Assembly: GCA_964017045.1 (NCBI GenBank) | Contig: OZ024794.1 | Coordinates: forward strand, 31,414,315 to 31,478,314 | DNA: 64,000 nucleotides | Direction of reading: 5' to 3' | Source of the DNA: Omphiscola glabra | Lineage: Eukaryota > Mollusca > Gastropoda > Lymnaeidae | Shown here: positions 22,858 through 33,470 of the stretch, one piece after another | Layout of the letters: each line of letters opens with the position of its first letter | Numbering within the stretch: the stretch's first letter is position 1 | The notes under the pieces: generated by a model | The model's input: only the letters and a program-made list of their open reading frames with translations | Told to the model about the DNA's origin: nothing | Databases searched by the model: none | Translations under genes and position numbers: made by a program

Positions 22858-23197
22858 ACCTATATTAAAAAAAATTATAGAAGGGGAGAAGAGAAAGAAG
22901 TAAGGGAAATAACATACACCGAGCAGGGTTCCTGGGATGGTCATCATCAAAAGGTATACTGAGTCGGGTACTGAGTACTGACCTGCATACCAGAAATTTA
23001 CAGGTATTGGCAAACCCGGCACTTACCCGGATCTAAATTGAACCAGACTAATCATAGCCGGGATAATAATGATAGGTCCCTTGCGATCAATACTACCTGC
23101 TATTACAAAAACGCATCACAATTCATAACTTTAAATCCTATCGCTCATATTTAGGATGTGGCATTTTTGACCAACTGTCAAGAAATATTCGTTAAAA

Positions 23198-23353
23198 CAG
23201 CGGTTCTCAACCTGTGGGTCGCGACCCCTTTGGGGGGTCGAATGACCCTTTCACAGCGGTCGTCTAAGACCAGCGGAAAACACATATACTCTACAGTTAT
23301 GAGGTAGCCACTGTATTAAAGGGTCGCGGCATAAGGAATGCTGAGAGCCACTG
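23198..23353 (+). mobile_element. SPIN-like hAT MITE, copy 5 (internally deleted)
   Basis: A 156-bp copy. It lacks the block between AGTTATGAGGTAGC and the ACTGTATTAAAGGGTCGCGG part. Flanks cgttaaaa and cgttaaag match 7/8. Confidence 0.9.
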
Positions 23354-23501
23354 CGTTAAAGTGAGGTGGTAAAAAGCTTTAAGATCTCATCACCTTTTAC
23401 ATTATGTGAAGATTGTGACAACACCGCCGATGAAAACCAATTACATGTGTTCGTTTTAGCAACAACGGAGGTATTTGTTGTATCAAAGCATGAGGTTAGT
23501 T

Positions 23502-23687
23502 CAGGGCCGACCCTAACACTTGCGGGGCCCTTTGCGAAACGGATTGCGCGGGACCCTTTCCGGGTAGGAATAAGGGTAGTACGTGAAAATTAAGATTTTG
23601 TATTAGAAAATAAATTCGGGGCGGGGCCTATGAAAGTGCGGGACCCATTGCGACCGCATAGGTTGCAGTGGCCTAATGCCGGCCCTG
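23502..23687 (-). mobile_element. hAT MITE, CAGGGCCG family, intact copy
   Basis: A 186-bp element with ends CAGGGCCGACCCTAAC and GCCTAATGCCGGCCCTG, in the opposite orientation to the copy at 7735. A perfect 8-bp duplication ggttagtt (23494-23501 and 23688-23695) confirms hAT-type insertion. Confidence 0.93.
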
Positions 23688-23801
23688 GGTTAGTTGGTTA
23701 GTTTAATGACGGCTGGACTCATTAACTACTAGGCAGTAATTCAAAACTTTCAGTAATGGAATAATTGGATTTTTAAACCGCTTGAAATTGTGAGTAAGAG
23801 C

Positions 23802-23830
23802 AATATTATCTGTCTATCTGTCTATCTGTC

Positions 23831-23928
<98 letters not shown>

Positions 23929-23929
23929 A

Positions 23930-23966
<37 letters not shown>

Positions 23967-23995
23967 GTATGTCTTTCTGTCTGTCTGTCTGTCTG
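23802..23995 (+). repeat. (CTAT)n/(CTGT)n microsatellite
   Basis: About 190 bases of CTAT units with a few CTGT at both ends. The Tyr/Leu/Ser frame through it is not coding. Confidence 0.96.
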
Positions 23996-24199
23996 CAAAG
24001 ACGTTTTTTTTTTTTGTTCTTTTGTAATGGGTCGTGACTCATGTTTGTGACTTGTTAATTAACCGTTAATGTGTGATATTCACGGCAGATAAACTAATAC
24101 TATACACATGTCTCATGCTATTTCAATGGAGATTTTATCGTGTAATGCCTGCTTGAAAACATCTGTGAAGCCTAACTAGCGGACTAAACTACAGTTTTT

Positions 24200-24950
24200 A
24201 CCAAACTGGAACCCCACCTAACAGATGAACCTACTTATTGTACCAAACTATGGAACCCCACCTAACAGATGAACCTACTTATTGTACCAAACTATGGAAC
24301 CCCACCTAACAGATGAACCTACTTATTGTACCAAACTATGGAACCCCCCCTAACAGATGAACCTACTTATTGTACCAAACTATGGAACTCCATCTAACAG
24401 ATGAACCTACTTATTGTACCAAACTATGGAACCCCACCTAACAGATGAACCTACTTATTGTACCAAACTATGGAACCCCCCCTAACAGATGAACCTACTT
24501 ATTGTACCAAACTATGGAACTCCATCTAACAGATGAACCTACTTATTGTACCAAACTATGGAACCCCACCTAACAGATGAACCTACTTATTGTACCAAAC
24601 TATGGAACCCCACCTAACAGATGAACCTACTTATTGTACCAAACTATGGAACTCCATCTAACAGGTGAACCTACTTATTGAACCAAACCACGGAAACCAA
24701 TTTGACGGATTAACCTACTTATTGCACCAAACCACGGAAACCAATTTGACGGATTAACCTACTTATTGCACCAAACCACGGAAACCAATTTGATGGATTA
24801 ACCTACTTATTGCACCAAACCACGGAAACCAATTTGACGGGTTAACCTACTTATTGCACCAAACTACGGAAACCAATTTGATGGATTAACCTACTTATTG
24901 CACCAAACTACGGAAACCAATTTGACGGATTAACCTACAGTTGAATACAA
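24200..24950 (+). repeat. 44-bp minisatellite with two subfamilies
   Basis: About 17 copies of a 44-bp unit. The first eleven contain gatgaacctacttattgtac and the last six contain ggattaacctacttattgca with CACGGAAACCAATTTG. In the first block the variants ACCCCACC, ACCCCCCC and ACTCCATC recur in the order A A A B C A B C A A C, suggesting three-unit (132-bp) higher-order duplication. Confidence 0.95.
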
Positions 24951-25542
24951 AATACGGAGCCGCGTCAGATAGATTAACCTATGTTTTAAAGGTGACACGC
25001 CCCCCACACCCACACCCCCCCCCCCCAAAAAAAAAATCCTCTTTCTTTTATCTTCCCTACGATATGTCGGCTAACTTAAAAGCTCGTTTTAATATGGTGA
25101 TTTCTTAATAATATGAATGTATGTTGCACCATCTACAGAGTTATTTATCATGTCTTTTTTCACGTTATTACTTCTTGATTTTATTTTGAGTCTCACCTTG
25201 TCTTCACCGCAGTTCTTCCTGGTCGATTAAAAAATAAAAAAAATGTATTTTTCCCATATGGAGATAGTCCTTCAATTTCAAAATATAATTCATTGTTCGA
25301 CATTCTATACACTTTACTGAAATAGATTTTATGTATGTAAACTTTTTGATTTTTTTTTTAACACTACACATCACACTAGTGCCCCCCCCCCCCCCCCCAC
25401 ACACACACACTTTTGGAACTGTATCAATCACCCCTTTTTATGGGGTGGTGAGAGTGAATTTTGCCTGGCCTGGATGAGAACCACTGATATACAATGAACG
25501 TTTTTTTCGTGAAATCTGTGTAAAATATTACGAAGCCCTGGC
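24951..25542. other. Unannotated stretch with C runs
   Basis: C runs at about 25017-25026 and 25382-25398, the latter followed by CA repeats. GATGAGAACCACTGATATAC near 25474 could be a residual SPIN-like 3' end. Confidence 0.4.
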
Positions 25543-25803
25543 GAATTTCGGCTAATTCAGATAGATCGTACCTCATCATTAGGTTTAGTAACCGTTGAGG
25601 GATAGATTTAGGGTTCAGGTTAGGTTTAGGGATAGATTTAGGGTTCAGGTTAGGTTTAAGGATAGATTTAGGGTTCAGGTTAGGTTTAGGGATAGATTTA
25701 GGGTTCAGGTTAGGTTTAGGGATAAATTTAGGGTTGAGGCAACCAAGATGGCGGCCATGGTAAAAAAATCGCGGTACGATCTATCTGAATTTACCCGAAT
25801 TTC
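25543..25803. mobile_element. MITE with about 30-bp arms and internal minisatellite
   Basis: The left arm 25543-25572 contains AATTCAGATAGATCGTACC exactly inverted in the right arm 25773-25803, with an outer GAA(T/A)TTCGG. Between them lies a 30-bp repeat in about 4-5 copies (25603-25735), unit starting gggatagatttagggttcag with further ttaggttta. The motif AACCAAGATGGCGGCCATGG follows the array. The composite looks like a transposable element carrying its own tandem array. Confidence 0.8.
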
Positions 25804-26499
25804 TTGAGCTTATTTTATTTCCCTCCATTTGCTAATGGTGTATGTCCATACGACTTGCTGCCTGAACGATGAATAGTTGTAATCTAGAAAACTTTAATAG
25901 ATCCTAATGCCGAGTGTCATTTTTAAAATTAGATCCAGTTTAAAACAGTTCTGCTCATTGTTATGTTTAAACCATTATCGGGGCCCAAAGTCTACGAGTA
26001 AAATGAAATAAATAAATAACAAAAACAAGTCCTTGTTATACGGTGCTGTTTAGTAAATGTGACAGGTTTCGGTGCTGCTCTTTGGTCCTGTTTCTCAAAT
26101 GACAATCTTTCCAATGTTTGTTGTTGTTTTTTTTTAATTAGTTTTTTAATTACTACACAAAGACTACCATAGTACTTTGTACTAGGCACAACCAGTTGAG
26201 CTTCTTGGTTTACACAAAATCTTACGGCGTCTCCACATCCTCGTCCTTGTATTTAAAGAGATACATGTGTTGAAGACGAGAGGGGGGGGGGAGGGTCCTT
26301 GTAATCACGTGATTCCAGCTGACATCACCCTTTCATTGATGTTTAGTCACGTTCGGAGCCCTGGGCGTCACTGTGTAATGAATAGGAGCCACTGGAGGAT
26401 CGGGCTCGTAAACGAACTTACTGTTATATCATTTCATGTACATCCATACTCCTGATATATTTAGCTAACATGTACATTTCACGGGCTTATAGAAAATTA
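25804..26499. other. Unannotated stretch
   Basis: No gene, RNA or transposon end is recognised. Confidence 0.45.
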
Positions 26500-26600
26500 A
26501 TAATTTATGAAGTTCTATGATTTATGAAGTTCTATGATTTATGAAGTTATATGTTTCATAAGTTCTATTCTTTTAGGAAGTTCTATGAAATATGGAGTTA
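26500..26600 (+). repeat. 17-bp minisatellite, degenerate
   Basis: Copies of atgatttatgaagttct drift along the array. Confidence 0.8.
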
Positions 26601-26919
26601 TATTATTTTTTAAACACAAAAAAATTATAAATCTCAACAGGGTTATTCCTCACTACAAGATCTCGCACACACAACACCACCCTCCCACACACAACCAGTA
26701 CCACTCGCACTTGGGTTTTGGCTGCTAGTGCAACAGACGCTTAAAACTCAAATGCCTTTATGTGCTGAAATTAGACTGGCGGGCCAGGCTTACATATATT
26801 GTTACTGTTTATATATTTTTTAAAATTGTGAAATCGCGGTCTTTGACATTTGAGAAAAAGAACATAAGAATACGTTGGTGACAATTATAAACAAAATTTC
26901 ATTGTTTTTGTGCTTGATG

Positions 26920-27310
26920 GTCATGAGAGTACGTGTGCTTTATTGTCATGAGGGTAATGTGTGCTTTATTGTCATGAGGGTAGGTGTGCTTTATTGTCAT
27001 GAGGGTATGTGTGCTTTATTGTCATGAGGGTATGTGTGCTTTATTGTCATGAGAGTATGTGTGCTTTATTGTCATGAGGGTAATGTGTGCTTTATTGTCA
27101 TGAGAGTAGGTGTGCTTTATTGTCATGAGGGTAATGTGTGCTTTATTGTCATGAGAGTAGGTGTGCTTTATTGTCATGAGAGTAGGTGTGCTTTATTGTC
27201 ATGAGAGTAGGTGTGCTTTATTGTCATGAGAGTAGGTGTGCTTTATTGTCATGAGGGTAATGTGTGCTTTATTGTCATGAGAGTATGTGTGCTTTATTGT
27301 CATTAGAATA
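26920..27310 (+). repeat. 22-24-bp minisatellite, about 17 copies
   Basis: Unit tgtgctttattgtcatgagg followed by gta, gtat or gtaat. Length differences of 1-2 bases break any reading frame. Confidence 0.95.
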
Positions 27311-27889
27311 TGTGATAATCAAAGGTTTAAATCCTACTTGCACATCTCTGCAGAAATCTCAAGGAACGCATTTGTGTCGTGCCAATTGTATGTCGTTTTC
27401 TTCACCCATTTTTTTTCCACACCCCCTCACCACTTAGTCATGTGCCAGTCATTTTTTTTTAAACAACCTAAAATTGAAAATGATTTACAAAAAATACATT
27501 GTATGTTAATACACTCACCCACACACAAAACCATCCTGTCTTTAAATCAGGATGTAATCTCGTCTGTCATCTGTCATTACGTCTTTGAAAGACTTTCTTC
27601 CACTCGCAAATCCATCGAGTTTGTAAAAATTTCGATTGCGTATTTATTTTAAGATTTTTAAAATCATTAATTTTATTATTATTATTACTGGTTGTTGCCC
27701 GACGTATCATACGGCAGTGTAAGAACAGATCTTAACCTAATTCAGTTTTTTACACCGGCCCGGGTATTAAGAGAAATACCCGGTGTGTTTAAGTGTTACG
27801 AAAAAAGAGTCAAATTCTCATTATCTACAATATACGCCGGCCTTTACACTATAGGCCTAAAGACAGTCTTACATCCTTCCTGCTGACCT
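27311..27889. other. Unannotated stretch
   Basis: No recognisable gene. The 121-residue plus frame (27287-27652) starts inside the preceding minisatellite and shows no domain. Confidence 0.45.
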
Positions 27890-28015
27890 TTAAACAACAG
27901 TTCTGCAGACAGATCTACATACATGTCTACAGAAAGTCCTACAACATTCCTACAAACATACCTACATACAGTTCTACATACAGTCCTAAAGATAGTCCTA
28001 AAGACAGTCCTACAC
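27890..28015 (+). repeat. ACAGTCCTA-type degenerate repeat
   Basis: Irregular 11-13-bp copies of (c)taca(t)acagtcc and taaagacagtcc. Confidence 0.75.
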
Positions 28016-28410
28016 CATACCCGTGGCTCTTTATTGATTGATATAATAGTCACATGCTTATAAACCCGTTCTTAACAATTGGGTTCAACCGCCAAGCATG
28101 ACGCTCACTGCTTGACAGATTTTTTAATTTTTTTTTGCTTAGTACTATTAATATAAAACATGTTGAGCATTACACGTGAAATTGATAAATCAATCAGTCT
28201 TTGCGAGTGTACGTACTATCTATGGTCATGGCATCCTGATAGTTTCGCTGCATTTATCTGTAACTTCCTGGAAATGTGGACGGTAAAAATGATCATGTTT
28301 TGAGGGCACAAATATTTCTGCTGCCCTCTTGGACACTACTTTAAGCTGAGTGCTACATTATAATTTTTTGAGACATTTTTAAATTGTATTCGTTTTTTTC
28401 TGTTTGTTCG

Positions 28411-28435
28411 CTGATGAAGGCTTCCTGCCGACACG
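28411..28435 (+). other. CTGATGA...GCCGACA motif (decayed Penelope/hammerhead-like)
   Basis: CTGATGAAGGCTTCCTGCC followed by GACACGTTCG resembles the hammerhead core (CUGAUGA, stem II GGC/GCC, GAAA) found in Penelope-like retroelements. The GAAA box is GACA here and no convincing stem I can be drawn, so at most a dead motif. Confidence 0.3.
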
Positions 28436-28698
28436 TTCGTTGTTTTGTTGCGTTCCTTTTATCAGGTTTATCCTTACTGTGTTTTACTAATTTCTTAATA
28501 GTCCCTTATATTGTTTCTCGCGCAGATCGTGTTGATGTAATCTGAGATGGTTGAGGCGTGCACCTTCTGTTTTAACGTACGCAGCTACGATGTTCTGTTG
28601 GAATAGTTTCCCGCTGGAATGCAAACTATTAAATGTATTCCTCATTGCTAATCTGTATGACGTTATAATTGGCAATAGAAAGCCCGATTCCCTTAGTG

Positions 28699-28898
28699 CA
28701 GCGGTTATCAACCTGTGGGTCGCGACCCCTTTGGGGATCGAATCACCCTTCTCCAGGGGTCGCCTGAGACCATCGGAAAATACATATCCTCTAAAGTTAT
28801 GAAGTAGCAACAAAAACAATTGTGTGGTTGGTTTGAGTCGCCACAACATGAGGAACTGTATTAAAGGGTCGCGGCATTACAAAGGTTGAGAACCACTG
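28699..28898 (+). mobile_element. SPIN-like hAT MITE, copy 6, inside the Helitron
   Basis: A 200-bp copy starting CAGCGGTTATCAACC and ending GGTTGAGAACCACTG. It has a perfect target duplication ccttagtg (28691-28698 and 28899-28906) and lies within the Helitron reading sequence between the GKRTTK block and the following ITSYRLAMRNTFN block. Confidence 0.95.
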
Positions 28899-29606
28899 CC
28901 TTAGTGGTTCTTTTACCAGGAAAATGTTGTAAATCTTTGTGCCAGCAATCGTCCCCATAAGGAAATAAACGCGGGTAAACCATAGGATCGCTATTCACAT
29001 TGAGCGTGGAAATATGCTTAAACTTACAGTAGTTGCCTATGGGATGGATACAAATGTCCCTTTTCGACAGGGTGTTCGCCATCTTCTCCGACGAAAATCG
29101 CCGTAACATCGGTGTGACATGTCGGGTCATTGAATCGTCTTGAATCAAGTCCTTGAAAACAATTCATACACATACTGTTGGATTGGCCTGAGCGATTTCA
29201 TGCACATGTTTTTATGATTTAGTGAAGGTGTTGGTGATTCTGAGCATGGAATATAGCTGGAAAAGTACATTTTCGCTGCATGCAAAGTTTGCTTCTTTTT
29301 GTAAGCGTACTTCGGTTGCTTGCACTGTGTCCAAAATGTACAATTGTAAATATCCTGGAGAGCTTATAGAGGTGTTATTGTATAGTGGAGAGATTTTGTG
29401 ATACATTTGCCCCTGTATTTGAAAACAGTATGGTCCGTGGTCAGGAGGTTAAGTCATATGTGTACCCATGGGAAAAAAGGCTAGAGAAGAGTTGTATTCT
29501 GGAATGTGTTCACGAAAATGTTTAGCCCCTGAAGCTTGCTGAGTAAGAAGTTGTAAGGACACAGGTGGCTCCCGCAATGGTGGTAAAGCTACTTTCCCGT
29601 CGTGGC

Positions 29607-29793
29607 CAATGTTCCATTTAAGCTGCGCGGCTGCGCGGCTACCTCACAGATGCGGCGCAGCAGTTTTGATCATCCGCGCAGCAAATTTTTATAAAAATAC
29701 ATTCGAACAGATACGCTGCACTCTGCAAAGTAAAACTTTGCACACAACTTTATGATTTTGCACACGAACCAGCAAACCTTAGAGGGAACATTG
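29607..29793. mobile_element. hAT MITE, CAATGTTCC family, inside the Helitron
   Basis: A 187-bp element with ends CAATGTTCCATTTAAG and CTTAGAGGGAACATTG (imperfect inverse) and a GCTGCGCGGCTGCGCGG interior. A perfect 8-bp duplication gtcgtggc (29599-29606 and 29794-29801) marks the insertion site between the CC-finger and the GKVALPPL block. Confidence 0.92.
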
Positions 29794-30840
29794 GTCGTGG
29801 CAGCATCTTGAGCACTTACTGGATGTATTATGCTCAGCAGGCCAGTATGGCGCATGACAGTGTTTGCACTGCTGGTCTGGACTCCCAATGTTGTACTCTT
29901 AGTCGGGAAGACATAAATTAGGTGAAGAAGTACCTGTGGTAACGGAAAGAGGATTGTGTGTATGTCTGCTAAGACTTCGATGGTTTGGAAACGTTGCTTT
30001 GCGGATGTTACACTGCAAGAGTTGTGAATAAATTTCGCCGTGCATAGTCAGACAATCCCGTGTAGTGAACTTCTTATTGCATTTTTTTTTTACACTCTTA
30101 TAGTTTTACGGAACAATTATGTTTCTTGTTTTTCTTGTGTTTAGCAATAGAGGTTCGCGTTTGAAGGTTTTGTTTGCAGAAATCGCACTGGAAGACCGTG
30201 CTACGGGAGTAAGGGTCGGATAAAATATCAGCGGTGTGAAAAGCTTTGTGTGTTTTTTGAAGATAGCTCTGCGTTGTGAAGCGTTTAGTGCAAGTGTTAC
30301 ACTGAGACAATTTGTCGTGGCAGTGAATTTTCTTGTGTTTGGCAAGGCTGGATTTGGTTTTAAAAGGTTTACTACAAATCTCGCAGAGGAATGTTGTAAT
30401 AGGAGACGACACTGTCGTTTTGCATGGAAGAGAAAAATGACTGAGGACGGATGGGTTGGTTTTATCATCAGACAGTATATGATGCTGTGGAGACATGATA
30501 GGAATCGGTAGGATGCCTTCATAGTGAACTTTGTTCAATTGTCCTGAGCGCAGAAGGTAGATGAAGAGAGTATTTCCAGAATTGTAAATGCAAGGCGGGA
30601 TGTGGGGGGTCATGTTTGAAGTAAATGGCAATGGTAGCAGTTAGAATCTCGGATAGAGCTTGAATTTGAGCATCACCACCAAAAACTCCAGATGTTGACA
30701 TGTATTGATAGTACTCCTGATTTGTTGTGATAACTTGAGTTGCAGTGGACAGAAGTACAGGAAGAGCGTCTCTAAATCTGTCCCAGTGTGATGCAAATGA
30801 AATCTACTGCCCTATGTCGTAGTGAGAGTGCACTGCCTTA

Positions 30841-31326
30841 ATCAACCGTTTTTTTGCCAAGGAATAACCCATTGATAGGAACATGCAGAGAAAGTCTATC
30901 GTTCATTTCATAATTCATTTTATTAATTATTTTACAAACCAATGATTCTTGTAGCAAACGTCTCTTTATTAAATAAAGACCTCCATTACTAACACACTAC
31001 TGAGTATACGCCATTTTCTATACACAAAATACACAGCATAAAGCAAATGCTAAGAAAATTATATCAGCACCAAATTCGCTCATTAGGAAGAAGCCACCGT
31101 TTTTAGTTACAGCTCGCCAAACTCTGGCGACAGCAATCCGTGAATTTCCAATCTACTATAAAGTTACTTGACTAAACATGAACTCAAGTAACGCACATTT
31201 CAGAATCCCAATTTTTGCTATACCCCTCCCACATGATACTTCACTGCACACTTGTTATTTCACGCCAATGAACTATATTAAATACTCTGATGTCTAATAA
31301 ATATTCTGATGTCCCAACCATGTTTA
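30841..31326. other. Unannotated AT-rich stretch
   Basis: Possibly the decayed 5' part of the Helitron reading frame for the first 60 bp. CACCAAATTCGCTCATTAGG and AGAAGCCACC (31070-31100) partly resemble the dispersed repeat at 31680-31730. Confidence 0.4.
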
Positions 31327-31499
31327 GCGTCAGTTCACACGATCAAATTTCGCGTCAAATTGTTGAATGAACGCACTATTTTGTGCATGTTTTCTTTTTT
31401 GGGGAATTTGATCAAATAGAAATTTGAAAGTTGTGACAAGGCTTCATGCACGAATTGCATCAAATGCTTGAAGGAAAATTTGATCGTGTGAACCGACCT
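31327..31499. mobile_element. MITE, AGTTCACACG family, copy 1
   Basis: Ends GCGTCAGTTCACACGATCAA and, inverted, AGGTCGGTTCACACGATCAA, flanked by TA on both sides. A second copy at 45939-46131 shares the interior CGCACTATTTTGTGC and ATTTGAAAGTTGTGAC. The TA duplication would fit a Tc1/mariner-type origin. Confidence 0.8.
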
Positions 31500-31502
31500 T
31501 AA

Positions 31503-31795
31503 AACCGAATATTTTTGACACCTACTTAAATTCAGATATTTTCATTTTCCGAAAAAATTACGCGCCAAACCCAGTTGCGTCATATAAAAAAAAATATCAT
31601 TTAGCGCAGTTATCGGAAATTTTATTTAGCGCGTTATTGAACTCGTTATTGAACCTTACTCTCTTTCAAACATATAAAATTATTGATAATAAACTCTCAA
31701 TCCCAAATTCGCTGAATAGAAAGAAGCCGGAAATGGAAGCGGTAAAATAGGAAGTGATCCACGAGTCATACCAGAAGCGTAATATATATAAGAGA
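31503..31795 (+). repeat. Dispersed repeat, partner of 6433-6705
   Basis: About 290 bp matching 6433-6705 in reverse orientation. It directly abuts the MITE ending at 31499, so that MITE may have inserted at or near its edge. Confidence 0.7.
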
Positions 31796-32058
31796 TTTTT
31801 TTGCTTTAAACTCTTCTTTAATTTAAAATAAGTCTCTCTCTCTTTTTTTTTTTTTACAAAATTTGAAAATAATTACTTTTATTCAAAATTGTTGTTTTTT
31901 TTTATATCTCACCCCTTATTTTGTTCGTGATCCGCCTTTTCTGATAAGACGTTCATGGTGGTAAATCAAGCAATTATTTTAAATAGAGGGAATACAAAAA
32001 TATATTTAAAAAAACACAGATTCTTAAAGCAAATACGAAACGGGGTTGAAGCTCTCGT

Positions 32059-32245
32059 CAGTGGCGTAGCTAGAGTGTTTGGCGCCCGGGCACAAGATTC
32101 ATTTTAAAGCGCCCTCTTTTGCTTTTTTCAACTCTCAAACCCATTATTTTCATCAAAAAAATAATACCAAAGCACATTTTGGCGCCCTTAACTAGCTGGC
32201 GCCATGGTACATCTGTACCCCCTGCCCCCCTACGTTACGCCTCTG
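32059..32245 (+). mobile_element. hAT MITE, CAGTGGCGTAG family, copy B
   Basis: Starts CAGTGGCGTAGCTAGAG and ends CTACGTTACGCCTCTG. A perfect 8-bp duplication gctctcgt (32051-32058 and 32246-32253) flanks it. The interior has GGCGCCCGGGCAC. Confidence 0.93.
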
Positions 32246-32439
32246 GCTCTCGTGAAGTGAGAACCAAGGCAATGAACGCTGGGACTCAAGGCATACTTCG
32301 GCTGACAATGCAAAGCTATAAATAATTTATAATAAGGCTTTTATTCCAATGCATGTCTGGTGGAAGTGAATTTACTGATATATCTGTCTACCTGTTGTCT
32401 CCTGAATGATAGGCCGTCCGGTTCGGGCCCTGAGGAATC

Positions 32440-33470
32440 CCACGATAGTGTTGATTTAGTGGATAATGCTGTTAGTGTTGATTTAGTGGATAATGATGTT
32501 AGTGTTGGTTTAGTGGATAATGATGTTAGTGTTGATTTAGTGGATAATGATGTTAGTGTTGATTTAATGGATAATGATGTTAGTGTTGATTTAGTGGATA
32601 ATGCTGTTAGTGTTGATTTAGTGGATAATGCTGTTAGTGTTGATTTAGTGGATAATGATGTTAGTGTTGATTTAGTGGATAATGATGTTAGTGTTGATTT
32701 AGTGGATAATGATGTTAGTGTTGATTTAGTGGATAATGCTGTTAGTGTTGATTTAGTGGATAATGCTGTTAGTGTTGATTTAGTGGATAATGCTGTTAGT
32801 GTTGATTTAGTGGATAATGCTGTTAGTGTTGATTTAGTGGATAATGCTGTTAGTGTTGATTTAGTGGATAATGCTGTTAGTGTTGATTTAGTGGATAATG
32901 ATGTTAGTGTTAATTTAGTGGATAATGCTGTTAGTGTTGATTTAGTGGATAATGCTGTTAGTATTGATTTAGTGGATAATGATGTTAGTGTTGACTTAGT
33001 GGATAATGCTGTTAGTGTTAATTTAGTGGATAATTACTGTTAGTGTTAATTTAGTGGATAATGCTGTTAGTGTTGATTTAGTGGATAATGTTGTTAGTGT
33101 TGACTTAGTGGATAATGCTGTGAATGTTGATTTAGTGGATAATGCTGTTAGTGTTGATTTTGTGGCTAATGCTGTTAGTGTTGATTTAGTGGCTAATGAT
33201 GTGAATGTTGATTTTGTGGATAATGCTGTGAATGCTGATTTAATGGACATTGCTATTAGTGTTGAGTTTGTGGCTAATGCTGTGAATGTTGATTTTGTGG
33301 CTAATGCTGTGAATGTTGATTTAGTGGCTAATGCTGTTAGTTTTGATTTTGTGGATAATTCTGTAAGTTTTGATTTAGTGTATAACGCAGTGTTTATTTT
33401 GTGGCTAATGCTGTTAGTGTTGATCTTGTGGATAGCGCTTTAATTGTCAATTTTGTGTGTGGATAATGCT
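32440..33470 (+). repeat. 27-bp minisatellite, about 37 copies, open in frame
   Basis: Unit gttagtgttgatttagtgga plus taatgct or taatgat. In the frame opened at 32360 it encodes a nine-residue repeat VSVDLVDN(A/D) for 227 codons, then stops at 33041 after an extra base. The next frame (33054-33443) continues with more diverged copies (DFVANAVN). The unit being a multiple of 3 is enough to keep it open. There is no signal peptide, splice context or flanking domain, so it is called a repeat rather than a gene. Confidence 0.9.

Larger units (their letters stand above)
28487..30840 (-). pseudogene. Decayed Helitron protein gene (OTU-like, C2H2, Rep N-terminal)
   Basis: Read from 30840 downwards, several frameshifted blocks line up in the order of an animal Helitron protein. 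An OTU-like peptidase block (30830-30440) has MSTSGVFGGDAQIQALSEIL and a later KVHYEGIL. Three to four C2H2 fingers follow (30380-30000), including CEICSKPFKTKSSLAKHKKIH and CDFCKQNLQTRTSIAKHK. Next come a CKHCHAPYWPAE...CSRCC finger (about 29870-29800), then GKVALPPLREPP (29590), LQLYILDTVQATEVRLQKE (29340) and DPMVYPRLFPYGDDCWH (about 28990). The last block is FNSLHSSGKLFQQNIVAAYVK (28640). Two hAT MITEs interrupt it (28699-28898 and 29607-29793). Stops and frameshifts make it inactive. The HUH catalytic motifs and helicase domain are not present. Function is inferred from family motifs recalled, not aligned. Confidence 0.75.

Noticed and set aside
24200..24950. CRISPR-like repeat array
   Set aside because: Units are contiguous with no unique spacers and the genome is eukaryotic; it is a minisatellite.
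25603..25735. Interstitial telomere
   Set aside because: TTAGGG strings are embedded in a 30-bp unit and never occur as a pure hexamer run.
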